Below, piece after piece: positions 29,931-38,574 of a stretch of DNA of 64,000 bases. The first letter of the stretch is position 1, and each line of letters begins with the position of its first letter. A model generated the notes under the pieces. It was not told the DNA's origin, ran no database searches, and saw only the letters and a list, made by a program, of their open reading frames with translations. This DNA is from Gemmatimonadota bacterium. Lineage in GTDB: Bacteria > Gemmatimonadota > Gemmatimonadetes > Longimicrobiales > Gaopeijiaceae. The stretch is from assembly GCA_007121455.1 (NCBI GenBank), contig SKKN01000052.1, forward strand, positions 1 to 64,000, written 5' to 3'. Both the position numbers and the translations under genes were made by a program.

Positions 29931-30575
29931 TTACAGCACCCAGCCGACGACGAGGAACCCGACGATCAGGAGCACCGCGAAGATCAATGTGAGGAGGTTG
30001 AAGTATCGATCGATGAACCGACTCACGGGAGGTCCGAAACGACGAATCAGGGCCGCGATCAGGAAGAACCGCAAGCCTCGGCTCAGGAAGCTCGCAAGCA
30101 CGAAGATCGGGAAGTTGATCGCGAACACGCCAGCTGACAGCGTGAAGACCTTGTACGGCAGAGGCGTGAGGCCGGCGACGAAAACCGCCCAGAAGTCGTA
30201 GCGGTCGTATAACTGCTGCACCTGCTCGAAGGCCTCGGGCGTCACGCCGGGGACGTACTGGAAAAAGAAGGTGTCGAGAAGGCTCCATGCCCCGGCGCCG
30301 ATTGCGTAGCCCAGGATTCCTCCCACGACGGACGCGCCGGTCGCCCACGCGGCGAAGCGGAACGAGCGGACCGGCGACCCAAGGCAGAGTGCCATCAGGA
30401 GCGGGTCGGGAGGGATCGGGAAGAAGGATGCCTCGGCGAGGGTGAGTATGATGAGGGCCCAGAGTGCGTACGGGGTGTACGCCCACCCGAGGACCCAGTC
30501 GTAGAGCCGCCGCACGATCGCGAGGCGCGAAGGGGGCTTCGGGGCGATGGGCGGGGCCTTGGGTGACTCCCTCAC
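29931..30575 (-). CDS. YqaA/DedA-like (VTT domain) membrane protein
   Basis: 214 residues with four to five membrane segments and the VTT/SNARE-associated fold: LTLAEASFFPIPPDPLLMALCLG at the first re-entrant loop, and GLTPLPYKVFTLSAGVFAI with the second. This is the YqaA subgroup of the DedA superfamily, linked to lipid flipping; precise function unknown. GTG 30575 overlaps the pcm stop as GTGA, which decides the start. Confidence 0.86.
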   Translation of the reverse strand: MRESPKAPPIAPKPPSRLAIVRRLYDWVLGWAYTPYALWALIILTLAEASFFPIPPDPLLMALCLGSPVRSFRFAAWATGASVVGGILGYAIGAGAWSLLDTFFFQYVPGVTPEAFEQVQQLYDRYDFWAVFVAGLTPLPYKVFTLSAGVFAINFPIFVLASFLSRGLRFFLIAALIRRFGPPVSRFIDRYFNLLTLIFAVLLIVGFLVVGWVL

Positions 30576-31258
30576 CGGGTACCCGGCTGGGTTCTCTCGT
30601 CCCACCCGAAGCTTCCGAGGAGGGGGACGAAGGTACATTGGTCGCGGACCGACTCCTGAGTGATCTCTCCGTCCTCCTTCCGAACCAGGATGAGGTCCTG
30701 CCGGTCTCTGGTGCCGACCGGAAGAAGCATGCGGCCCGGATCCGCGAGCTGGGCGAGGAGTGTCTCAGGCACCCCCGGCGAGGCGGCCGACACCACGATG
30801 ATCTCGTACGGAGCGTACCGCCTCCACCCGATCGTTCCGTCTCCGACGAGGAGGGCCACGTTCGTGAGCGCGAGCTGGTCGAGTGCGCGTCGAGCCCGGA
30901 TCGAGAGTTCCCTCACCCGTTCCACCGAGTAGACACGGCCGGCGGAGAGCGCGAGCAGCGCCGTGAGAAAGCCGCTTCCCGTGCCGATCTCGAGCACCCT
31001 GTCCTCCGAATTCGGGTGGAGAAGCGAGAGGAAGAACGCCTGGAGCGAGGGTTGAGAAGCGGTCTGCCCGTACCCGATGGCGACGGGCGCGTCCTCGTAC
31101 GCCATGTGGCGGACGCCTTCGGGCAGGAAGAGGTGCCGGGGGACCTGGTCGAAGCGCTGGAGGAGCTCGAGATCCGAAATCCCCTTGGCACGCATCGCTT
31201 CGATCAGTCGCCGCCGGTACCCGATGTACCGGGGATCGTCTACAGGGCCAGACCCCAC
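30572..31258 (-). CDS. pcm: protein-L-isoaspartate O-methyltransferase
   Basis: Repairs isoaspartyl residues in aged proteins with SAM. Motifs: RHLFLPE, YGQTASQPSLQAFFL (the substrate-binding loop, normally GQTISQP), VLEIGTGSGFLTALLA and RVYSVER (SAM-binding), VGDGTIGW, YEIIVVSAASPGVPETLL (commonly DAIIVTAAAPEVP) and LLPVGT. It overlaps surE by 19 bases, the standard surE-pcm pairing, and yqaA by GTGA. Confidence 0.94.
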   Translation of the reverse strand: MGSGPVDDPRYIGYRRRLIEAMRAKGISDLELLQRFDQVPRHLFLPEGVRHMAYEDAPVAIGYGQTASQPSLQAFFLSLLHPNSEDRVLEIGTGSGFLTALLALSAGRVYSVERVRELSIRARRALDQLALTNVALLVGDGTIGWRRYAPYEIIVVSAASPGVPETLLAQLADPGRMLLPVGTRDRQDLILVRKEDGEITQESVRDQCTFVPLLGSFGWDERTQPGTR

Positions 31259-31989
31259 CCGCGAATCTCCTCGATCAGGGAATGATTTGTGAGGTCCAGC
31301 TTGAGCGGTGTGACGGAGATATACCCTTCGTTGATCGCGTGAAAGTCTGAATCCTCCCCCCCTTCCCAGCTCGTGTTGCCGCCACCGATCCAGAAGTACT
31401 CCCGGCCGCTCGGATCCTGAGCTCGGGTCAGGGAGTCGGAGTATCGTCGCTGGCCCAGGGTCGTGACGCGGATTCCCTTCACCTGTTGGGGTGGGATGGG
31501 AGGAAGGTTGACGTTGAGAAGCGTCGCTTCGGGAAAGGCCTTCCGAGAGACGGCGACCTCGAGAAAGGAGCGCAAATGCTCGCCCCAGCTCTCGATCGCG
31601 GTGAACTCCGTTCCGGCATAGGAGATGGCCACCGCCGGAATTCCCAGCACGGTCGCCTCCATCGCGGCGGCTACGGTTCCCGAATAGAGGACGTCTTCTC
31701 CCATGTTCGGCCCGTGGTTCACCCCGGAGAAGCAGAAGTCCGGCCGGCGGGTCAGCAGGGCGTTGACGGCCAGGATCACGCAGTCCGTAGGGGTCCCGTC
31801 GACCACAAGGGCGCCGTCCGAGGCGCGGCGACTCCGGAGTGGGTGGTGGAGCGTGAGGGAGTGACTCGTTGCACTCTGTTCACGGTCGGGCGCCACGATG
31901 GAGACTTCTCCCAATTCCGAGGCGGCACGGCTGAGCACGCGCAGCCCACCGGCCAGATATCCGTCGTCGTTCGTGCAGAGTATGTGCAT
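31240..31989 (-). CDS. surE: 5'-nucleotidase SurE
   Basis: Survival-protein phosphatase that dephosphorylates nucleoside monophosphates. It starts HILCTNDDG (metal-binding DD), with VAPDREQSATSHSLTL, VDGTPTDCV and FSGVNHGPNMGEDVLYSGTV, which complete the active site. ATG 31989 is used because GGAGAAGGG lies six bases before it and it gives the usual N-terminus; ATG 32007 is an alternative. It is followed by pcm, as in many bacteria. Confidence 0.95.
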   Translation of the reverse strand: MHILCTNDDGYLAGGLRVLSRAASELGEVSIVAPDREQSATSHSLTLHHPLRSRRASDGALVVDGTPTDCVILAVNALLTRRPDFCFSGVNHGPNMGEDVLYSGTVAAAMEATVLGIPAVAISYAGTEFTAIESWGEHLRSFLEVAVSRKAFPEATLLNVNLPPIPPQQVKGIRVTTLGQRRYSDSLTRAQDPSGREYFWIGGGNTSWEGGEDSDFHAINEGYISVTPLKLDLTNHSLIEEIRGWGLAL

Positions 31990-32011
31990 GTACGGGCCCT
32001 TCTCCATGACT

Positions 32012-32371
32012 TCAAGCAGATGGGGGCGGTGTGAGCAGGCTCCGGAGGTCCCGAAGCTCGTCCTTCATGCCCTGGAGGAAGTCGGGCGTGACATCTCGCC
32101 GCTCCTCCTCGATCTCCCCGCTCTGCCTCAGCTCCTGCAGCTTCTGGCGCGCGCCTTCGATCGTGTACTTCTCCTCGTAGAGGAGCCGCTTCACCAGGAG
32201 GATGAGCTCGACCTCCTTGGGACGGTACACTCGATTGCCGGCGCGATTCTTGGTCGGCCGGAGGACTTCGAACTGCGTCTCCCAGTACCGCAACACGTGC
32301 GGCCTGAGCCCCGTCAATTCGCAGGCCTCGCCGATCGAATAGTACGCCTTCTTCGCGATGTGCTCGTGCAT
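32012..32371 (-). CDS. MerR family transcriptional regulator
   Basis: 119 residues: a MerR-type winged helix (YYSIGEACELTGLRPHVLRYWETQF, NRVYRPKEVELILLVKRLLYEEKYT) and a short helical C-terminus without cysteines, so not a metal sensor. It belongs to the small MlrA-like MerR group often encoded next to housekeeping genes. It lies between gpsA and surE on the same strand. Ligand and targets are unknown. Confidence 0.88.
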   Translation of the reverse strand: MHEHIAKKAYYSIGEACELTGLRPHVLRYWETQFEVLRPTKNRAGNRVYRPKEVELILLVKRLLYEEKYTIEGARQKLQELRQSGEIEEERRDVTPDFLQGMKDELRDLRSLLTPPPSA

Positions 32372-32402
32372 CGCTCCCTACTCCTATGGGGGCTCTCGTC
32401 TC

Positions 32403-33431
32403 CTACGCCCAATCTTCCGGCTTCGGGTCGCGCTGCAGCAAGTTTTGCACCGCCTCCCGTGGATCCCGTCCCTCGAGAATCGCCTGCACTTCGGTAGCGA
32501 TCGGCATTTCCACCCCCGCCCGCAGGGCAAGTTCTTGCACGGCAGGGGTCGTGTGGACTCCTTCTGCCACGGCCCGCATGTCGGCGAGGATCTCGTCCAG
32601 CGATTCTCCGCGACCCAGACGGTAGCCGACCGTGCGGTTTCGGCTCAACTCCCCCATGCAGGTGAGGACGAGGTCCCCGAGACCCGCGAGACCCGAAAAG
32701 GTCTCCCGCTTCGCTCCGAGCGCCACACCCAGCCGGCTCATTTCGGCCAGCCCACGCGTGATCAAGGCAGCCAGGGTGTTCTGGCCGAAGCCGAGACCCG
32801 CGGCCACGCCGGCGGCGAGGGCAATCACGTTCTTCAGCGCACCACCGAGCTCCACTCCCACCACGTCGTCGTTCGTGTATACGCGGAAGATATCAGTCTG
32901 GAAGAGGTGCTGCGCACGCGCCCGGGCATCGGCGGACCGGCTCGCCACCGCCACTGCCGTAGGGACCTCTCGAGCAACCTCGACGGCGAAGCTGGGACCC
33001 GACAGGACTGTGAACTGCTCCATCTGGTCAGCGGCGAGCACATCTCGGTACACCTCGTCCATCCGCCGAAGGGTCCGGATCTCGATCCCCTTCGAGGCGC
33101 TGATGACCTGGACCTCCGGATCGAGATACTGTGCCGCGGTGTCCATGATCCCGGATACGTACTGCGACGGGCTCACGGAGACCATGACGGAGGCACCGGC
33201 GATCGCTTCTTCGAGACTGGAGGTGATGAAGAGGCTGGACGGAACGGGGACGTCCGGAAGGTATCCGGAGTTCTCCCCCCGCGCCCGGATATCCCGAACG
33301 ACCTCCTCTCCGAATGCCCAGAGGCGGACTTCATGTCCCTGACGGTGGAGGAGGAGTGCGAGCGCTGTGCCCCAGCTGCCGGCACCGACGACGGCGACCG
33401 GCACGTCCCGTTTGTTCCGATCTTCACTCAT
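32403..33431 (-). CDS. gpsA: glycerol-3-phosphate dehydrogenase [NAD(P)+]
   Basis: Makes sn-glycerol 3-phosphate from dihydroxyacetone phosphate for phospholipid synthesis. NAD-binding VVGAGSWGTALALLL, the SASKGIE loop, LSGPSFAVEVA, GVELGGALKNVIALAAG (catalytic Lys) and GLAGLGDLVLTC are present. 342 residues is standard. Its ATG overlaps the plsY stop as ATGA; PlsY uses its product. Confidence 0.96.
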   Translation of the reverse strand: MSEDRNKRDVPVAVVGAGSWGTALALLLHRQGHEVRLWAFGEEVVRDIRARGENSGYLPDVPVPSSLFITSSLEEAIAGASVMVSVSPSQYVSGIMDTAAQYLDPEVQVISASKGIEIRTLRRMDEVYRDVLAADQMEQFTVLSGPSFAVEVAREVPTAVAVASRSADARARAQHLFQTDIFRVYTNDDVVGVELGGALKNVIALAAGVAAGLGFGQNTLAALITRGLAEMSRLGVALGAKRETFSGLAGLGDLVLTCMGELSRNRTVGYRLGRGESLDEILADMRAVAEGVHTTPAVQELALRAGVEMPIATEVQAILEGRDPREAVQNLLQRDPKPEDWA

Positions 33432-34045
33432 GAAGCGACCCCTCCGCGACGGGTGGCGATCCGGTTCTCCTCTCCGCGAATCAGCCGGGCGAGGTTCTTC
33501 CGGTGGGTCCACAGGACGAAGAGGGCGAGGGCTCCGGTGAACCAGAGCATCCCCTCCCCTCCCCGGTGCGGAGTGCCGGCGACTGCCAGCGGCAGAACGA
33601 CGACCGCGAGAAGGGAGCCCACGGAGACGATTCGAGTGAAAATCACGGCCGCGATCCACGCGCCCAGGGCGATGAGGAGCGCCCAGGGTGCGAGAGCGAG
33701 AAAGACCCCGGTGCTCGTGGCGATCCCCTTCCCGCCCCTGAATCGCACCCAGAAGGAGAACGTATGTCCGGCTATCGCTGCAGCTCCGTATGCCAGTGCC
33801 CAGAGGGGCTCCGATCTACCAGCGAGGATGGGGAAGAGGTAGACGGGAAGCCAACCTTTCCCGACGTCCACGGCGAGCACGGGAATCGCCGCCTTCCAGC
33901 CGAGGACCCGGAAGGCGTTCGTCGCTCCCAGGTTCCCGCTTCCCTCCTCGCGCAGATCGAGCCGGTAGCAGGCCCGTCCAAGCCAGAGACTCGTGGGGAT
34001 CGATCCCACGAGGTAGGCGAGGACGAGGAGCGCGGCGGCCGTCAC
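33428..34045 (-). CDS. plsY: acyl-phosphate:glycerol-3-phosphate acyltransferase
   Basis: Integral membrane acyltransferase (205 residues, five hydrophobic segments) that makes lysophosphatidic acid. Family motifs: LVGSIPTSLWLG, the conserved EEGSGNLGATNAFRV (motif 1), AIAGHTFSFWVRFRGGKGIAT (motif 2) and THRKNLARLIRGEE near the end (motif 3). GTG 34045 is in a GTGA overlap with der and has GGAG seven bases upstream. It forms a functional pair with gpsA. Confidence 0.95.
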   Translation of the reverse strand: MTAAALLVLAYLVGSIPTSLWLGRACYRLDLREEGSGNLGATNAFRVLGWKAAIPVLAVDVGKGWLPVYLFPILAGRSEPLWALAYGAAAIAGHTFSFWVRFRGGKGIATSTGVFLALAPWALLIALGAWIAAVIFTRIVSVGSLLAVVVLPLAVAGTPHRGGEGMLWFTGALALFVLWTHRKNLARLIRGEENRIATRRGGVAS

Positions 34046-35385
34046 GAAGGTGCTCCCCTCCGTGGGCTGGATTCCCTGAGGAAGATCCGGATCGGACTTC
34101 CGGAGAATCCCCATGCCTTCCGGAACTCGTTGTGGATGTACCGGACGTAGTGATCCGGGATTTCGGACGGGAAGTTCGAGAAGATGGCGAAGGCCGGGGG
34201 ACGCACGCTCACCTGGGTTCCATACCGGATCTTCACGGGCCGCCCTCGGGAGTGCGGAGGAGGCTGTCGCTGCACGAGCGTCTGGAGCGTCTGGTTCACG
34301 ACATGTGTCGGAATCCTCCGTTCCCTCTCCGCAGCGACCTCCATGATCTGATCCAACGTCGTGCGGACGCGCTGACCGGTCAGCGCGGAGACGAAGAGGA
34401 ATGGCGCCCACTTGAGCTCGGGCACCCTCGCCTGCAGATCCTTCTGAAGCGTCGGGGCGGTTCGTTCGTCCTTCTCCACCAGGTCCCACTTGTTCACCGC
34501 CAGGATCACGCCGCAGCCGGCCTCCCAGGCGGTGTGGACGATCCGGACGTCCTGATGGTGGACGCCCTCGAAGCCATCCACCAGGACAAGGCAGACGTCG
34601 GCTTCGCGAACCACTCGTGCGGTACGAAGAGAGCTGTAGTACTCGAGGGAGTCCTTGATCCGGGACTGGCGGCGGAGGCCTGCCGTATCGACGAAGACGA
34701 GGTCCCGACCGTGGTAGCGAAGGGGAGAGTCGACCGGGTCTCGCGTGGTGCCGGGTACGTCGCTCACCACCATCCGGTCCTCACCGAACAGCCGGTTCAC
34801 GAAGCTCGACTTGCCGACGTTCGGCTTCCCCACTACGGCCACTCGGATGACTTCCCCGTTCTCCCCTTCCTCGGAAAGGGGTTCCGGGAGGCGGGCGACC
34901 AACTCGTCGAGAGCGTCTCCGGAGCCCCGGCCCGAAATGGCGCTCACGGGGACGGGCTCTCCCATGCCAAGTCGCCAGAAGTCGTGGTGCGAGTCGTCCC
35001 TGGGGTGATTGTCGACCTTGTTCGCGACCAGAAGCACCGGCCGCCCTGTCGGGCGAAGAAGCTCGGCGATCTGTTGGTCCAGCGGATGGATCCCCGCCTT
35101 GGCGTCGACGACGAACACGATGAGGTCCGCTTCCTCCACCGCCGCCAGCGCCTGTTCCCGGATCGCGCGATCGAGGAGCTCACGGCTTCCCTCGATCATG
35201 CCACCCGTATCGACGATGAAGAAGGAGCGTCCCGCCCATTCCGCCCTCGCGAAGTTCCGGTCCCGGGTGACACCCGGCGTTTCGTCCACAATCGCGATGC
35301 GACGTCCGAGAATTCGGTTGAAGAAGGTGGATTTTCCAACGTTTGGCCGGCCTACCACCGCGACCACGGGCATGCGGTTTCTCAC
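34042..35385 (-). CDS. der: ribosome-biogenesis GTPase Der (EngA)
   Basis: Essential double GTPase for 50S ribosome assembly. First G domain: GRPNVGKST (12-20), TPGVTRD, DTGG, NKVD. Second: GKPNVGKSS, GTTRDPVDS, DTAGL, NKWDLV. A KH-like domain ends the protein (VKIRYGTQVSVRPPAFAIF). 447 residues is normal. GTG 35385 overlaps the DUF512 stop as GTGA; ATG 35373, four codons later, is an alternative. der is transcribed with plsY and gpsA. Confidence 0.96.
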   Translation of the reverse strand: MRNRMPVVAVVGRPNVGKSTFFNRILGRRIAIVDETPGVTRDRNFARAEWAGRSFFIVDTGGMIEGSRELLDRAIREQALAAVEEADLIVFVVDAKAGIHPLDQQIAELLRPTGRPVLLVANKVDNHPRDDSHHDFWRLGMGEPVPVSAISGRGSGDALDELVARLPEPLSEEGENGEVIRVAVVGKPNVGKSSFVNRLFGEDRMVVSDVPGTTRDPVDSPLRYHGRDLVFVDTAGLRRQSRIKDSLEYYSSLRTARVVREADVCLVLVDGFEGVHHQDVRIVHTAWEAGCGVILAVNKWDLVEKDERTAPTLQKDLQARVPELKWAPFLFVSALTGQRVRTTLDQIMEVAAERERRIPTHVVNQTLQTLVQRQPPPHSRGRPVKIRYGTQVSVRPPAFAIFSNFPSEIPDHYVRYIHNEFRKAWGFSGSPIRIFLRESSPRRGAPS

Positions 35386-36653
35386 AGCGTATGCAGAGCC
35401 TCAGTGACCTCGTACGCGCACACGACCCGTGCAGGGGCAAGGGATGCACGCGCCTCGTCGAGTGGGAAGCTGTCGATGAAGAGGTTGTCACCGTTCAGGG
35501 ACTCCTGCGGGAGCAGGATCAGGTCGCCTTCTCTCCCAGGAAGCAGGGCGTCCCGGATGTCGCGTCCGGGAAGCAGGCCGGCCGTCGTCACCGTCTCGCC
35601 GAAAAGGCCGTTTCGGACGACGACCACCTCGACGGGGACCCCGGAAGCCTCCGCAAGTCGAGGAGCACGCTCCTGGAGGAACGATGCCATCGACGTTCCG
35701 GTGACGATCCGGATCCGTTCCGCCGGAGACCGAGGGACGTGCGGAAGGCCCGCCTCGAAATCATCGATGAACTTTCGAAGCGCGCCCACCCCGTTCTCGA
35801 GAAGGGCACCGTCGTCGTAGTACTCCGCTCCGGGTACGGGGTGGCCTGCAATGAGGAAGAGCTCGTCGGCAACGTAGCACCAACCCTCTCCTCGGGAGCG
35901 GAACGCGGATGTGCGAGCTCGCTCAACCTGATCGATCGCGTGGGCCGCCTCCGACGGCTCGAGGAGCCGAACGGGCCGGTCGAGGTTGTACTTCGTGAGC
36001 CCTACCGGAACCACCGAAAGGCTTTTCACCCCCGGGCCCAGCGACCAGAGATCGTCGATCGTCCGATCGAGGTGGGCCCCGTCATTCCATTCCGGGCAGA
36101 GCACGACCTGAGTGTGGACTTCGAGCCCATGCTCGAGGAGGTAGCGCAATTGGTCCATGATCCGCCCAGCCCGCTCGTTCTTGAGCAGGCGAACCCTCAC
36201 GTCGGGCTCCGTGGCATGGACGCTGACGTAGACCGGGGAGAGCCGCTGCTCGACCAGGCGATGAAGTCCGCGCGGCCCGAGGTTTGTCAGCGTGACGTAG
36301 CTCCCGTACGTAAAGGAGAGCCGAAAGTCGTCGTCCCGCAGCCAGAGGCTTTGCCGGACCCCCTCCGGGTTCCCTTCGATGAAGCAGAAGACGCACTCGT
36401 TCGCACACTCGCGAATCTTGTCCGGAGCCGGAACGAGCCCGAGGGACTCCCCGGCGTCGCGCTCCACCTCGAGAAGACGGGGTGCGCCGTCGGGGCCCAC
36501 GACCTCGAGCTCCAACTCGGGATCCGCCAGCAGGAACGTCAGGTCGATCCCATCCCTGACGCGCTCGCCATTGACCCGGACGATGCGTGTCCCGATCTCC
36601 AGCTGGAGTTCCTCGGCGATGCTGCCGGATCGAACCTCGGCGATGCGAACCAC
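35382..36653 (-). CDS. DUF512 family radical-SAM-like protein with PDZ domain
   Basis: 423 residues. The N-terminal 60 residues form a PDZ-like domain (SIAEELQLEIGTRIVRVNGERVRDG). Cys83, 87 and 90 (CANECVFC) give the CX3CX2C cluster of radical SAM proteins, followed by the DUF512 region (FIEGNPEGVRQSLWLRDDDFRLSF, VYVSVHATEPDVR, VVPVGLTKYN). The family has no settled function and is often encoded next to der, as here. GTG 36653 has AGGGAG five bases upstream. Confidence 0.9.
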   Translation of the reverse strand: MVRIAEVRSGSIAEELQLEIGTRIVRVNGERVRDGIDLTFLLADPELELEVVGPDGAPRLLEVERDAGESLGLVPAPDKIRECANECVFCFIEGNPEGVRQSLWLRDDDFRLSFTYGSYVTLTNLGPRGLHRLVEQRLSPVYVSVHATEPDVRVRLLKNERAGRIMDQLRYLLEHGLEVHTQVVLCPEWNDGAHLDRTIDDLWSLGPGVKSLSVVPVGLTKYNLDRPVRLLEPSEAAHAIDQVERARTSAFRSRGEGWCYVADELFLIAGHPVPGAEYYDDGALLENGVGALRKFIDDFEAGLPHVPRSPAERIRIVTGTSMASFLQERAPRLAEASGVPVEVVVVRNGLFGETVTTAGLLPGRDIRDALLPGREGDLILLPQESLNGDNLFIDSFPLDEARASLAPARVVCAYEVTEALHTL

Positions 36654-36755
36654 AGGGCTCCCTGGGAAGAGTGCGTTTGATAGCCTTGTAACTTAGTGCA
36701 AGGGTCTCGGTGATTCAACGAATCCGAGGGCCTCCGAAGCCAGGCATCTGAAAGA

Positions 36756-36790
36756 CGAAAGACCCGGCGCATAGTGCACCGGGCCTTTCG
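36756..36790 (-). terminator. intrinsic terminator of tRNA-Gly
   Basis: CGAAAGGCCCGG pairs with CCGGGTCTTTCG (one G-T/mismatch inside) around an 11-base loop, and a TCTTTC tract follows on the minus strand. It lies 13 bases after the tRNA gene and separates it from the DUF512 operon. Confidence 0.75.
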
Positions 36791-36802
36791 CTTCGTCACC
36801 AG

Positions 36803-36875
36803 AGCGGGCGACCGGATTCGAACCGGCGACCCTCAGCTTGGGAAGCTGATGCTCTACCAACTGAGCTACGCCCGC
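36803..36875 (-). tRNA. tRNA-Gly (anticodon CCC)
   Basis: Read on the minus strand: acceptor stem GCGGGCG/CGCCCGC with discriminator T, D-arm TAGCTCAGTTGGTAGA, anticodon stem TCAGC/GCTGA with loop TTCCCAA, T-loop GGTTCGAATCC. Anticodon CCC reads GGG. CCA is not encoded. Followed by an intrinsic terminator. Confidence 0.96.
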
Positions 36876-36926
36876 GTCCGACCGTGAAAATGTAGCGGTA
36901 GCGGGCGAAAGATCAAGCGAACCTCG

Positions 36927-38363
36927 TCAGGGCGACAACACCTCGTACCGGAACCCGAAGACGTTCTCCTCGGTCGGAAGATTCACCTGGAACTGCGCCG
37001 ACTCTTCCTGTCCGGGCGCCGGCAGCTCGACCTCTTCCGTTCCGACCTCCGAGCCTTCGTCCGAGAAGAAGGTCACCCGCAGCTGCACGGGAGTGCCCTG
37101 ATCGAGATGGTGGTTCGTCAGGAAGCCCACGAGGGCGAATCCACCGTCGATCGCCTGAAGCGACAGCTCTTCGAAATCGAAGGGCAGTTCCTCCATCCGC
37201 TCCAGCCAGTCCACCGCATCTTGCTGTCGTTCCTGCTCCACGAGCGCCTGCGCGAGAAAGCGGTATGCATCCCGGTTGTACGGGTCGAGCTCCACGAGCC
37301 GCTCGGACCACTGCTCCAACTCGTCGAACTGCTCTCCGAGGAAGAGGGTCTGAGCCAGGTTGAAGACCGCGTCCCGGTGCTCGGGAACCCGCTCGAGCAC
37401 CTGCTTGAACGCATCCGAAGCTTCATCGAACGCATCCACCTGGTAGAGGCCGATCCCGATGATGAAGAGATCATGCGGTGTGAGGTCGGGCTGGCCGAGG
37501 AGCTCATCGTAGAGCGCGGTGGCCTCTTCGTCGCGGCCGGACTGAACCAGGGCGACGGCCAGGTTGCTCATGACCTCGAGGTTCTGCGGGTCACGCTCGC
37601 GCATCATCTCGTACGCAGTCGCAGCCTCTTCCCAACGTTCGCTTCGGAAGAGGAGCTGCGCGTAATTGAAGAGGGCGATCTCCTGGAGCTCCGCCCACTG
37701 CTCGAGCACCTCGTCCTCGGGCTGCCGATACTCGGGAATGCCACCATCGAGCAGGTCGACGGCCTCCCGGAAGTGGTCGATCGCGTCATCGATGCGCCCC
37801 ACTTCCGTGTACGCGGCGGCGAGGTTGATCATCGCCTCCGGACGCATCTGGTAGATGACATGCGCCTCTTCGAAGTGCCGGATCGCCTCTTCGGTGTCGC
37901 CCGCCTGGCTATGCTCGATCGCGAGATTGTACGATTCGATCCACGCTTCCTCGCGATGCATCTCGGTTTCGAGGACGTACCGTGGATAGATCTCCTCCGC
38001 CCGGTTGAACATGCTGTCGGCACCCGCCCGGTCGCTGAGCCCGAGATAGGCTTCTCCGGCCTGCAGGTACGATTGTGGATTCTCGGGATGCGCTTCGATC
38101 CCGGCCAGTGCGGATTCGAGCGCGCTCTCGAAGCCGTCCCTGGCCTCGTCACCCTCGGCGAACTGCTGCGCCTGCAGGAGGAAGAGCATCGCTTCTTCCG
38201 TATGTTCCGTATCTTCGGGGGGCGTGCCCTCGGGGAGGTCTTCCACCCACTCGGGGAGGTCGTCGTCCATGACCCGGGTCAGATCGTTCGAACCGGTGGT
38301 GGCACACGCTCCGACGAAAAAGGCGACACCGAGGGTGCTCGCCAGTCCCTGTCGAAAGTTCAT
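36927..38363 (-). CDS. TPR-repeat lipoprotein
   Basis: 478 residues. A signal sequence ends in FFVGACATTG, a lipobox with the lipid-modified Cys near residue 20. Acidic residues follow, then at least eight TPR-type helical hairpins (for example PQSYLQAGEAYLGLSDRAGA, PEAMINLAAAYTEVGRIDDA, LEVMSNLAVALVQSGRDEEA), and a beta-rich C-terminal domain. Likely periplasmic, anchored to one of the membranes as an interaction scaffold. ATG 38363 has AGGAGG at an ideal distance; upstream codons in frame are out of character. Confidence 0.82.
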   Translation of the reverse strand: MNFRQGLASTLGVAFFVGACATTGSNDLTRVMDDDLPEWVEDLPEGTPPEDTEHTEEAMLFLLQAQQFAEGDEARDGFESALESALAGIEAHPENPQSYLQAGEAYLGLSDRAGADSMFNRAEEIYPRYVLETEMHREEAWIESYNLAIEHSQAGDTEEAIRHFEEAHVIYQMRPEAMINLAAAYTEVGRIDDAIDHFREAVDLLDGGIPEYRQPEDEVLEQWAELQEIALFNYAQLLFRSERWEEAATAYEMMRERDPQNLEVMSNLAVALVQSGRDEEATALYDELLGQPDLTPHDLFIIGIGLYQVDAFDEASDAFKQVLERVPEHRDAVFNLAQTLFLGEQFDELEQWSERLVELDPYNRDAYRFLAQALVEQERQQDAVDWLERMEELPFDFEELSLQAIDGGFALVGFLTNHHLDQGTPVQLRVTFFSDEGSEVGTEEVELPAPGQEESAQFQVNLPTEENVFGFRYEVLSP

Positions 38364-38574
38364 CCAATTATCCTCCTGCTGCTCGTCCTGGGTTCTGGGA
38401 TCTCCCGGCCTCGGGATCTGTGAGCCTCCCCCGCCGACGGTCTCCCATCGTCTTGTGTATGACCGTGCTCGAAGGGATAACCCCAAAAGGTAGGGAAGAT
38501 CCGGCGCGAACGTCAATCGGATCCCGCAATGGGCTGCCGGGCGAGATGGCGGTCGTCGTGCGCTTCATGCGGCC

